Below, piece after piece: positions 1-6,702 of a stretch of DNA of 11,282 nucleotides. The DNA comes from Cycloclasticus sp. (GTDB taxonomy: Bacteria > Pseudomonadota > Gammaproteobacteria > Methylococcales > Cycloclasticaceae): NCBI GenBank assembly GCA_019090295.1, contig JAHRWG010000028.1, forward strand, positions 1 through 11,282. Reading direction: 5' to 3'. Below the pieces are notes generated by a model. It saw only the letters and a program-made list of their open reading frames with translations. It searched no databases and was not told the origin of the DNA. The translations under genes and the position numbers were made by a program. Each line of letters starts with the position of its first letter. The stretch's first letter is position 1.

Positions 1-1365
1 AAATCATCAACGGTGCATTTATTTCACATTGGTGATACCCGAATTTATAGAATTCGACAGGGTAAAATACAATTATTAACCACAGATCATCGTTTCTGGG
101 CATCTAAAGAAAAAAATTACCTAACCCGTGCAATGGGTATCGATTCGCAATTAGAAATTGACTACAGTAATTTTTTACTGGAAGAAGGCGACACCTTTTT
201 ACTAACAACAGATGGCGTTTCTGAGTTTACGAATGATGCAACCATGCTCCAATTAGTAAGCGACAATGCCAATAATTTAGACCGTGCTGCCCGTGAGATA
301 ACGTCTAAGGCATTACAAAATGGCAGCGATGATAACGTCACCTGTCAGCTGGTTAGGTTTAACCACCCTCCCCAAGTTAGCGATCAAGAAGTGTATCGCA
401 AATTAACCGAGCGCCCTTTTCCACCCGATTTAAATGCCGGCATGGTGTTAGATGGTTATCGCATAGAACGCGAACTTCATGCTAGCTCAAAAACTCAATT
501 GTATTTAGCCACTGATGAAGACACGGGCGCTCAAGTCGTTATAAAAACACCCTCTATTAATTATGTTGATGACCCAGTATTTTTGGATATGTTTGTCCAA
601 GAAGAATGGGTAGGAAGGCGGATTTCTAATAACCACGTACTTGATATTATTGAGCAAACACGCCCTCGCCACTTTTTATACTTTGTATCCAGCTATATAG
701 AGGGCCAAACGCTTAGGCATTGGATGAATGATAACCCAACGCCTAGTTTGCATGATGTTAGAGGTATTATTCGCCAGATTGCTCGTGGTTTAAGAGCCTT
801 CCATCATCAAGAAATGATTCATCAAGATTTAAAGCCAGAAAACATCATTATTGATACTCAGGGGACCGTTAAAATCATCGATTTTGGCTCAACAAAGGTG
901 GCCGGTATTGAAGAGATAGCCACCCCTATTCAGCGCCTAGATCTATTGGGAACTCAGCTTTATACTGCTCCTGAATACTTTCAAGGCTTACCAGCCAGCA
1001 GCCGTTCTGACGCTTTCTCATTAGCAGTTATTTGTTATGAAATGCTAACCGGCGCACTGCCTTTTGGTCCAAAATATGGCGTAAAATCATTGAGCAAACT
1101 ATCTTACTCCTCTGTGATACTGCTCAACCCAGACATTCCTCTATGGGCCGATGAAGCCATTAGAAAAGCCACCCAAATAAACCCATCGCACCGCTACGAA
1201 GAAATTTCTGAGTTTATTCATGATTTGTCTCACCCCAACCCCACTTTCCTTAATTTAGTTCATCGCCCTTTAATTGAACGCAACCCGATCGCTGTTTGGA
1301 AAGGGTTAGCTGTCATTAGTCTTGTAGCCAATGCTATTTTTAGTATTGTTCATGTCATGCATTAA
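1..1365 (+). CDS. Bifunctional Ser/Thr protein phosphatase (PP2C) / protein kinase, membrane-anchored; 5' partial
   Basis: The reading frame is open to the left edge, so the true start and the N-terminal half of the phosphatase domain lie outside; the GTG at 13 is probably internal. Numbering from that GTG, residues 1-115 are the C-terminal part of a PP2C phosphatase: GDTRIYR (7-13), LTRAMG (37-42), TTDG (65-68) and SDDNVT (105-110), the last two carrying metal-binding Asp residues. Residues 147-410 form a protein kinase domain: VVIK with Lys178, catalytic loop HQDLKPEN (270-277), DFG (290-292), TAPE (318-321). The glycine-rich loop is degenerate (LHASSKTQ, 155-162) and the catalytic loop is HQD rather than HRD. 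A hydrophobic segment at about 425-447 predicts a C-terminal membrane anchor. In this proteobacterial family the gene commonly neighbours nitrate transporter and nitrite reductase genes (known context, not visible here). It presumably acts at the inner membrane on unknown protein targets. Confidence 0.9.
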   Translation, partial: KSSTVHLFHIGDTRIYRIRQGKIQLLTTDHRFWASKEKNYLTRAMGIDSQLEIDYSNFLLEEGDTFLLTTDGVSEFTNDATMLQLVSDNANNLDRAAREITSKALQNGSDDNVTCQLVRFNHPPQVSDQEVYRKLTERPFPPDLNAGMVLDGYRIERELHASSKTQLYLATDEDTGAQVVIKTPSINYVDDPVFLDMFVQEEWVGRRISNNHVLDIIEQTRPRHFLYFVSSYIEGQTLRHWMNDNPTPSLHDVRGIIRQIARGLRAFHHQEMIHQDLKPENIIIDTQGTVKIIDFGSTKVAGIEEIATPIQRLDLLGTQLYTAPEYFQGLPASSRSDAFSLAVICYEMLTGALPFGPKYGVKSLSKLSYSSVILLNPDIPLWADEAIRKATQINPSHRYEEISEFIHDLSHPNPTFLNLVHRPLIERNPIAVWKGLAVISLVANAIFSIVHVMH

Positions 1366-1482
1366 TTAAAAATATTTTCACCGCTTTTTCTTGATAGTAT
1401 GGTTATCAAGTGGCCGGTAGTTATTTATTAACCACTCACTGGCAACCCACCATCAACCTACTTTTCATTCAGCGGTTAATCC

Positions 1483-2817
1483 ATGTCTAAACAATTGACT
1501 CAATCCAAAGATTTAACGACGGGTTCAATTTATCGGCATTTAATTAATTTAGCTATTCCTGCCTCTATGGGCATGTTTTTTAATACCCTGTATAACCTAA
1601 CCGATAATTGGTTTGCTGGAAAAATATCCGATGATGCATTGGTTGGGCTATCCATTTCTAGCATTGTTTTTTACCTATTCATTGGCTTATTAGCAGGCTT
1701 GCAAAATGGCACCTCGGTGATGGTGTCTAGTGAGTTAGGTGCCAATAAGGGCGTGTCTCTTAAAGCGGTCACCCGTAATTCCATGAGTGTTGGGGTTATT
1801 TTTTCATTTATAGTCGTTCTCTTAGGCTTTTTTTTAGCTCAGGAGACCATTGATTGGCTCAGCACGCGGGACATCAGCCGTGTTTACGCCTGGGATTACA
1901 TTCAAATATTACTGGTCGGAAACATAGGTTTTGCTGTTAGTGCGGTTGCCGCTGGTGCGTTAATGGCTCTTGGCGATACTCGGTCCAACAGGAATGTGTT
2001 AGTGGTGGGGTTCTTTGCCAACCTTGTATTAAACCCTCTGTTAACCTTTGGTTTAAACATGGGGGTTGCTGGACTGGCTTGGGCGACCTTAATTATAAAA
2101 TTTGCCTCAGCCGCCTACTTATTGGTTGTTTTAAGCAAGCGTTTAGGGTTTCAGCTTCGCCTTCAATTCGAGGCACCGTTAATTGCCAAAATACTAAAAC
2201 AAGTGCTTCCAGCCAGTTTAAACTTTTTTATTATGATTGTTGGTAGTCTAATGGTCACCGCCTTTGTTAGTCGTTTTGGGGATTATGCTATCGCGGGTTA
2301 CTCGGTTGGCCTTCGCCTTGAACAAGTCTTGTTGCTACCTGCTTTAGGGCTAAATGCTGCTGTATTAGCAATTTCGGGGCAAAATTTCGGGGCTAAAAAT
2401 TACCGGCGTATTGCAGAAACCTACCGTAAAGCTCAGCTCCTTGGCTTAAGTATTTCTGTTATATGCACCCCAGCCATGATTTTTTTATCACCATTATTAC
2501 TCTCTTTCTTTAGCACACAAGACGAGATTATTAATACCGGTGTGCAATATTTAAGAATAGATGCCTTCGTTTTTTTCTGCTACGTTTCTTTATTTATTAG
2601 CGTGGCAACATTACAAGCGACAAAACAACCTAACTTCCCAGTAATTATGGGATTTTTCAGGCAATTACTCCTCCCCTTATTAGTCAATTACTACCTTATT
2701 ATTGTATTAGACTACAGTATTGTTTGGGTGTTTGGTTCGGTCGCCAGCATTGTCTGCTTAAGCATGGTCATTACGTTACTCTATACTCGGCGGCAGCTTA
2801 AAAAATTAGCGATATAA
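1483..2817 (+). CDS. MATE family multidrug/cation-coupled efflux transporter
   Basis: A 444-residue, strongly hydrophobic protein with about 12 predicted membrane helices, the normal size for the MATE family. It shows the two-fold internal repeat: the first half opens with LAIPASMGMFFNTLYNLTDNWF (23-44) and contains ALGDTRSNRNV (162-171) and NPLLTFG (184-190); the second opens with VLPASLNFF (241-249) and carries the family-typical GQNFGAKNYRR (299-309). Asp41 lies in the first membrane segment, where MATE transporters often carry an acidic residue. It should sit in the inner membrane and export cationic or amphipathic compounds using a Na+ or H+ gradient; the substrate cannot be told from sequence. 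The ATG at 1483 is the first usable start, since an in-frame TAA lies at 1477-1479. No Shine-Dalgarno motif is evident. No regulator gene is adjacent, and the upstream gene is unrelated (117-bp gap). Confidence 0.92.
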   Translation: MSKQLTQSKDLTTGSIYRHLINLAIPASMGMFFNTLYNLTDNWFAGKISDDALVGLSISSIVFYLFIGLLAGLQNGTSVMVSSELGANKGVSLKAVTRNSMSVGVIFSFIVVLLGFFLAQETIDWLSTRDISRVYAWDYIQILLVGNIGFAVSAVAAGALMALGDTRSNRNVLVVGFFANLVLNPLLTFGLNMGVAGLAWATLIIKFASAAYLLVVLSKRLGFQLRLQFEAPLIAKILKQVLPASLNFFIMIVGSLMVTAFVSRFGDYAIAGYSVGLRLEQVLLLPALGLNAAVLAISGQNFGAKNYRRIAETYRKAQLLGLSISVICTPAMIFLSPLLLSFFSTQDEIINTGVQYLRIDAFVFFCYVSLFISVATLQATKQPNFPVIMGFFRQLLLPLLVNYYLIIVLDYSIVWVFGSVASIVCLSMVITLLYTRRQLKKLAI

Positions 2818-2967
2818 CGAGGTAGTTATTCTTAAAGGGTTTATAGCGATCACTTTGCTTTATTAATGCTTTTTCTGAATTTTTCTTATCGCCACCATTT
2901 AATAAATGCACCACCTTATTCAAATAAAAAAGGATAGAATGAGGTTTTAAATACAGTTGGCATTTTT

Positions 2968-4098
2968 ATGAGTCATAGTGAGTTTAACCTTGATGATAAT
3001 ATTGTTTATTTAAACCATGCGGCTGTTGCTCCGTGGCCACAGCGAACAGAGAAAGCCGTGAATGCTTTCTGTCGTGAAAACGTAACGATCGGTTCAAAAA
3101 AGTATGCCAACTGGTTAAAGGTTGAGTCGCACCTTAAGCAGCAATTAACGGAACTTATTAACGCGAAATCGAGTGATGAAATTGCCTTAGTGAAAAACAC
3201 TTCTGAGGCATTATCATTTATTGCGTATGGCCTCAGTTGGCACGCTGGTGACAATATTGTTACCAGTGATGAGGAGTTCCCTTCCAACATGATTCCTTGG
3301 GAATCTTTGGCAAATAAGGGCGTGACGGTCAAAAAAACCTCTTTAAAAAACACCGAAGACCCAACGGATCGTTTAATCCAACAAATAGATAATCAAACAC
3401 GTTTATTAACCATCAGTTCGGTGCAATATGCTTCTGGTTTGCAAGTTGATTTAAAGCGCCTAGGCGAGGCTTGTCAGCAAAAAGGCGTGCTTTTTTGTAT
3501 TGATGCTATCCAATCAATTGGTGCATTCCCTTTCGACGTACAAGCCTACCAAGCGGATTTTGTGATGGCTGATGGGCATAAGTGGATGTTAGGCCCAGAA
3601 GGCTTGGGTGTTTTTTACTGTCGTCAACAAACCATGAAACAACTAGAGCTCACTCAATTTGGCTGGCATATGGTTGAAGACATGGGTAACTACGACAACC
3701 CCATTTGGACGACTGCTCTGTCTGCCCGTCGCTTTGAATGTGGCAGCCCTAACATGCTCAGTATTCATGCCTTATCTGCCAGTATTAGCCTGCTACTTGA
3801 AACGGGCATGCACAGTATTTCAACTGCGATTATGTCCCGTGGGCAATATGTTATTGAAAAAATCCTTAACGAGAATGCATTAATACTACTCACACAGCCT
3901 AATCCCAACGGTAATAATATTATTGTTTTTAAATCGGCAGATGGCCGTACAAAAGAACTGTTTAGCTACCTCACTGAAAACAATGTTATTTGTGCGATGC
4001 GTGGCGGTGGTATTCGTTTTTCACCTCACTTTTACACCCCTAACCTTGCCATAGACCGTGCCTTTGAATTCATTAAACAATTCATAGCAACACACTAG
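2968..4098 (+). CDS. Aminotransferase class V-fold PLP-dependent enzyme
   Basis: A 376-residue cytosolic fold-type I PLP enzyme. Visible motifs are LNHAAVAP near the N-terminus (15-22), CIDAIQSIG (177-185) whose Asp179 should bind the pyridine nitrogen, DGHKW (202-206) whose Lys205 should form the Schiff base with PLP, FECGSPNM (256-263), and MRGGGIRFSPHFY (344-356) near the C-terminus. The family includes cysteine desulfurases, kynureninase-like enzymes and isopenicillin-N-epimerase-like proteins. Where SufS/CsdA-type desulfurases carry the catalytic Cys after an RxGHHC motif, this protein reads RGGGIR, so it is probably not a classical cysteine desulfurase (inference from motif comparison, not a computed alignment). 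The substrate is unknown. The start at 2968 fits the family N-terminus, but no good ribosome site precedes it, and an in-frame TAG at 2935 prevents much extension. It precedes ispG by 46 bp and could be cotranscribed with it. Confidence 0.88.
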   Translation: MSHSEFNLDDNIVYLNHAAVAPWPQRTEKAVNAFCRENVTIGSKKYANWLKVESHLKQQLTELINAKSSDEIALVKNTSEALSFIAYGLSWHAGDNIVTSDEEFPSNMIPWESLANKGVTVKKTSLKNTEDPTDRLIQQIDNQTRLLTISSVQYASGLQVDLKRLGEACQQKGVLFCIDAIQSIGAFPFDVQAYQADFVMADGHKWMLGPEGLGVFYCRQQTMKQLELTQFGWHMVEDMGNYDNPIWTTALSARRFECGSPNMLSIHALSASISLLLETGMHSISTAIMSRGQYVIEKILNENALILLTQPNPNGNNIIVFKSADGRTKELFSYLTENNVICAMRGGGIRFSPHFYTPNLAIDRAFEFIKQFIATH

Positions 4099-4144
4099 CC
4101 TCTTTTAGCTAAGCACCTACTTATTAACTTGATTTTTTTTCACC

Positions 4145-5359
4145 ATGATTAAAACAACATTACGCCCGACTCCAACCGTTAAGGTTGGCTCTGTTCTTAT
4201 TGGCCACCAACACCCTATTGTTGTTCAATCCATGACGAATACCGATACCGCCAATATTGATGAAACCGTTCAGCAGGTTTATCAATTAGCCAAAGCTGGG
4301 TCTGAGCTCGTCCGTATTACGGTTAACACAGAAGAAGCCGCTGCCGCTGTTAGCAGTATTAGAGCAAAACTTGATGCGATGAATTGCTTTGTTCCTTTAG
4401 TTGGTGACTTTCACTTCAATGGCCATAAGCTGTTAGAGAAGTACCCTGATTGTGCAAAAACGTTAGATAAGTATCGGATTAACCCCGGTAATGTAGGTCG
4501 AGGCAGTAAGCGTGACCCACAGTTTGCAAAAATGATTGAGTTCGCTATTCAATATAATAAACCCATTCGAATTGGGGTTAATTGGGGCAGTTTAGACCCT
4601 GCTGTATTGGCTCGATTAATGGATGAAAACTCCCAATCAAGCTCCCCTAAAGACTCTATTGCAATTATGCATGAGGCCGTTATTTCTTCGGCCCTAGAAA
4701 GTGCTGCTAAAGCCGTAGAACTTGGTTTGGCTGAGGATAAAATCATCCTTTCTTGTAAGATGAGTGGCGTGCAAGACTTAATTGCTGTTTATCAAGACTT
4801 ATCGGCCCGTTGCCACTACCCGTTGCACTTGGGGTTAACCGAGGCAGGCATGGGCAGCAAGGGGATTGTTTCATCGACTGCTGCCTTAGCAATATTACTG
4901 CATCAAGGGATTGGGCAGACCATTCGTATTTCCCTCACCCCAGAACCAGGCGGAGACCGCTGCCAAGAAGTGGTCGTTGCGCAAGAAATATTACAATCAA
5001 TGGAATTACGCTCATTTACCCCTTCGGTAATATCTTGCCCTGGGTGCGGACGAACAAGTAGCGATTATTTCCAGCGATTAGCACAGGATATTCAGTCTTA
5101 CCTTCGCCATAAAATGCCGTCATGGAAAACTCAGCATCCTGGTGTTGAAGACATGAAAGTAGCGGTAATGGGTTGTGTCGTTAATGGCCCAGGGGAAAGC
5201 AAAAATGCCAACATAGGGATTAGCCTACCAGGTACTGGCGAAAGGCCTGTTGCACCCGTTTATGTTGACGGGCAAAAAGATGTCACCCTAAAAGGTGACG
5301 ATATTGCGGAGCAGTTTATCGAGCTTGTTCAGCGCTATGTCGAAAAAACCTATCAGTAA
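4145..5359 (+). CDS. ispG: 4-hydroxy-3-methylbut-2-en-1-yl diphosphate synthase (IspG/GcpE), long form
   Basis: This enzyme catalyses the penultimate step of the MEP isoprenoid pathway, the reductive conversion of MEcPP to HMBPP, using a [4Fe-4S] cluster fed by flavodoxin or ferredoxin. The 404 residues contain VQSMTNTDT (27-35), the TIM-barrel segment RINPGNVG (111-118) and NWGSL (146-150), HLGLTEAG (228-235), and the C-terminal cluster ligands Cys298 and Cys301 (SCPGCGR) and Cys344 (GCVVNGPGE), followed by conserved Glu351. It is about 30 residues longer than the E. coli enzyme. The extra residues fall near 150-190 and 315-335, as in beta- and early-branching gammaproteobacterial homologues (from memory). 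The start ATG is the first after an in-frame TGA at 4130. No Shine-Dalgarno is visible; a run of eight T lies just upstream. The usual enterobacterial neighbours rodZ and hisS are absent. The last codons overlap a hairpin that terminates the convergent gene. Confidence 0.97.
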   Translation: MIKTTLRPTPTVKVGSVLIGHQHPIVVQSMTNTDTANIDETVQQVYQLAKAGSELVRITVNTEEAAAAVSSIRAKLDAMNCFVPLVGDFHFNGHKLLEKYPDCAKTLDKYRINPGNVGRGSKRDPQFAKMIEFAIQYNKPIRIGVNWGSLDPAVLARLMDENSQSSSPKDSIAIMHEAVISSALESAAKAVELGLAEDKIILSCKMSGVQDLIAVYQDLSARCHYPLHLGLTEAGMGSKGIVSSTAALAILLHQGIGQTIRISLTPEPGGDRCQEVVVAQEILQSMELRSFTPSVISCPGCGRTSSDYFQRLAQDIQSYLRHKMPSWKTQHPGVEDMKVAVMGCVVNGPGESKNANIGISLPGTGERPVAPVYVDGQKDVTLKGDDIAEQFIELVQRYVEKTYQ

Positions 5360-5375
5360 TCAATACTGATAGGTT
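5343..5375 (-). terminator. Intrinsic terminator of the cold-shock gene, overlapping the ispG stop
   Basis: A perfect 12-bp inverted repeat (arms AACCTATCAGTA at 5347-5358 and TACTGATAGGTT at 5364-5375) surrounds a 5-nt loop. Read on the minus strand it ends in six T (complement of A5343-A5348), the shape of a Rho-independent terminator. It lies about 30 bp downstream of the cold-shock stop codon. The left arm encodes the last residues of ispG and enters its TAA. On the plus strand no T tract follows, so it would at best act as a 3' stabilising hairpin for ispG mRNA. Confidence 0.85.
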
Positions 5376-5404
5376 ACTTAGCTATATTCGATGCCAGAAA
5401 GGCT

Positions 5405-5623
5405 TTATTCGTCTACGCCACACACTTCTTCTGCTTGTAGCCCTTTATCACCTTTAGTGATTTTGAACTCAACAATTTGATTTTCTTTAAGGGTACGGAA
5501 ACCATCCCCTTGAACAGCTCTAAAGTGAACAAACACATCTTCACCGCCAGCATCAGGCTGTATAAACCCAAAGCCTTTTGAATTATTAAACCACTTAACT
5601 GTACCTCTAACGCGCTCTGACAT
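5405..5623 (-). CDS. Cold-shock domain protein, CspA family
   Basis: A 72-residue single cold-shock domain, the full normal length of this family. It shows the N-terminal GTVKWFN (7-13), RNP1 motif KGFGFI (16-21) and RNP2 motif VFVHF (30-34), with the aromatic residues that stack on single-stranded nucleic acid. Such proteins bind RNA or ssDNA in the cytoplasm and act as RNA chaperones or antiterminators; whether this copy is cold-induced or constitutive cannot be decided from the protein. It is the last minus-strand gene and converges on ispG (45-bp gap). A strong Shine-Dalgarno site, a 157-bp upstream gap and its own terminator suggest a single-gene unit. Confidence 0.96.
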   Translation of the reverse strand: MSERVRGTVKWFNNSKGFGFIQPDAGGEDVFVHFRAVQGDGFRTLKENQIVEFKITKGDKGLQAEEVCGVDE

Positions 5624-5630
5624 CTTTTTT

Positions 5631-5636
5631 CCTCTT
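5631..5636 (-). promoter_or_regulatory. Strong Shine-Dalgarno site of the cold-shock gene
   Basis: On the minus strand AAGAGG lies seven nucleotides (an A-rich spacer) before the ATG. It is the best ribosome site in the window and fixes the start of the gene. Confidence 0.8.
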
Positions 5637-5780
5637 TAAGATAATTTATTTAAACCTAATAGGTTAATTTTTTATTAAATATAAGCCGATTAACACAAGC
5701 GTTATTAACTCTATTGCTTATCGAGTATACTCAAAGCTAAGAAAATATCCAGTTCTACCCTTATTTTTTCTCAATAAGCC
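5637..5780 (-). promoter_or_regulatory. AT-rich upstream region of the cold-shock gene (promoter/leader not resolved)
   Basis: This stretch separates mazG from the cold-shock gene and should hold the cold-shock promoter and 5' leader. It contains a 6-bp inverted repeat with one central base (AACCTA-A-TAGGTT, 5653-5665) close to the ribosome site, and a perfect 10-bp palindrome GAGTATACTC (5723-5732). The minus strand offers -10-like hexamers TATACT (within the palindrome) and TATATT further downstream, but neither has a convincing -35 at the right spacing. I see no clear mazG terminator here. Assignment as promoter or leader is inference from position. Confidence 0.35.
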
Positions 5781-6611
5781 CTAAGGCCCATCTGCAGTTT
5801 TTTCTTTCGCTTCAAGCCACAGCTTTTCCAGTAAAGCGTCGGTAGCTTCATCAATACTTAAGTCCAAGCCATTCAAGGCCTTTTCTACATATGAGAAACG
5901 CGTGCTAAATCGACTGCTTGCTTTCCGTAACGCCCCATCAGGGTTAACCCTTAAGTGCCTAGAAAGGTTGATACAACTGAACAAAACGTCGCCCAGTTCC
6001 TCCTCTATACGCTGTTGATTATTGTCGAGCCCAATTTCTTGTTTTAATTCGTCAATTTCTTCGTCCAGCTTGTCAAAAACTGGGGCTACCTCAGTCCAGT
6101 CAAAGCCAACGGATGATGCCGCTTTCTGGATTTTAAGGGCGTGATTCAGTGCTGGTTGTTTGGAATTAACTGATGACAATACACCTGCCTTTTCACTGCC
6201 TACCCTTTCTTGGCGCTTTTGTGTCTCCCACTGTTTTTCCAGCTGGTCAGCGTCAATATCTAACGATGAAAAAACGTGCGGGTGACGACGAATTAGTTTA
6301 TTGCTAATACTGTTAACCACGTCGGCAAATGAAAAAAGCTGCTGCTCTTCGGCTAACCTAGCATGAAAGATAACGTGATAAAGCAAGTCACCCAACTCAT
6401 CCTGTAAGCTTGGCATATCTTTATTTTCAATCGCCTCGGCCACTTCATAAGCCTCTTCAAGGGTGTATGGGGCAATACTTTCAAAGTCTTGCGCCAAGTC
6501 CCAAGGGCAACCCTTATCAGGGTCTCTAAGCTGAGCCATTAATTGCAATAATTCTGTCACCTTGGTGTTTGTTGATGGTGCAATAACACCTTGGGTCATA
6601 TTTTTTTGCAT
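5781..6611 (-). CDS. mazG: Nucleoside triphosphate pyrophosphohydrolase MazG
   Basis: A 276-residue protein with two tandem MazG domains, as in E. coli MazG. The first has the family-typical LMAQLRDPDKGCPWD (24-38), EEAYE (52-56) and DELGD (71-75). The second has DEEIDEL (183-189) and EEELGD (203-208). These acidic clusters bind Mg2+ and cleave (d)NTPs to (d)NMP and pyrophosphate; the enzyme clears non-canonical nucleotides and in E. coli modulates stringent-response survival. The ATG at 6609-6611 is preceded by a weak GAGA ribosome site. A second in-frame ATG four codons later is also possible, because the conserved domain starts only near residue 18. mazG lies 91 bp downstream of the addA-like gene with no obvious terminator between, so readthrough is plausible. 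Confidence 0.95.
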   Translation of the reverse strand: MQKNMTQGVIAPSTNTKVTELLQLMAQLRDPDKGCPWDLAQDFESIAPYTLEEAYEVAEAIENKDMPSLQDELGDLLYHVIFHARLAEEQQLFSFADVVNSISNKLIRRHPHVFSSLDIDADQLEKQWETQKRQERVGSEKAGVLSSVNSKQPALNHALKIQKAASSVGFDWTEVAPVFDKLDEEIDELKQEIGLDNNQQRIEEELGDVLFSCINLSRHLRVNPDGALRKASSRFSTRFSYVEKALNGLDLSIDEATDALLEKLWLEAKEKTADGP

Positions 6612-6702
6612 TGTTATCTCTAATAAAATAGGCGTTTATTTGTTCTTTTTTACTTATATTGGTAGATATGTAGTTTATGCCGCTCACTGAATGGTGGTTT
6701 TT

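Noticed and set aside
13..15. GTG at 13 as the start of the phosphatase-kinase gene.
   Set aside because: The frame is open to the window edge and the PP2C N-terminal motifs are missing, so the gene must begin outside the window.
1391..1409. Inverted repeat TTGATA-N7-TATCAA between the kinase and the MATE gene, a possible operator or -35 element.
   Set aside because: Only 6 AT-rich base pairs, no T tract on either strand, and no matching -10 at normal spacing from TTGATA.
2935..2949. A TAGAAT hexamer and a tiny ORF (ATG AGG TTT TAA) just upstream of the aminotransferase gene, possibly a promoter or leader peptide.
   Set aside because: No -35 partner was found, and a three-codon ORF with no regulatory codons is expected by chance.
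3006..3353. Minus-strand open frame of 115 codons inside the aminotransferase gene.
   Set aside because: It is a complementary-frame shadow of a gene with clear PLP-enzyme motifs, and it resembles no known protein.
6680..6702. Weak hairpin followed by TTTTT on the plus strand, between mazG and the addA-like gene.
   Set aside because: The stem relies on G-U pairs and the T-run points along the plus strand, where no gene needs termination.
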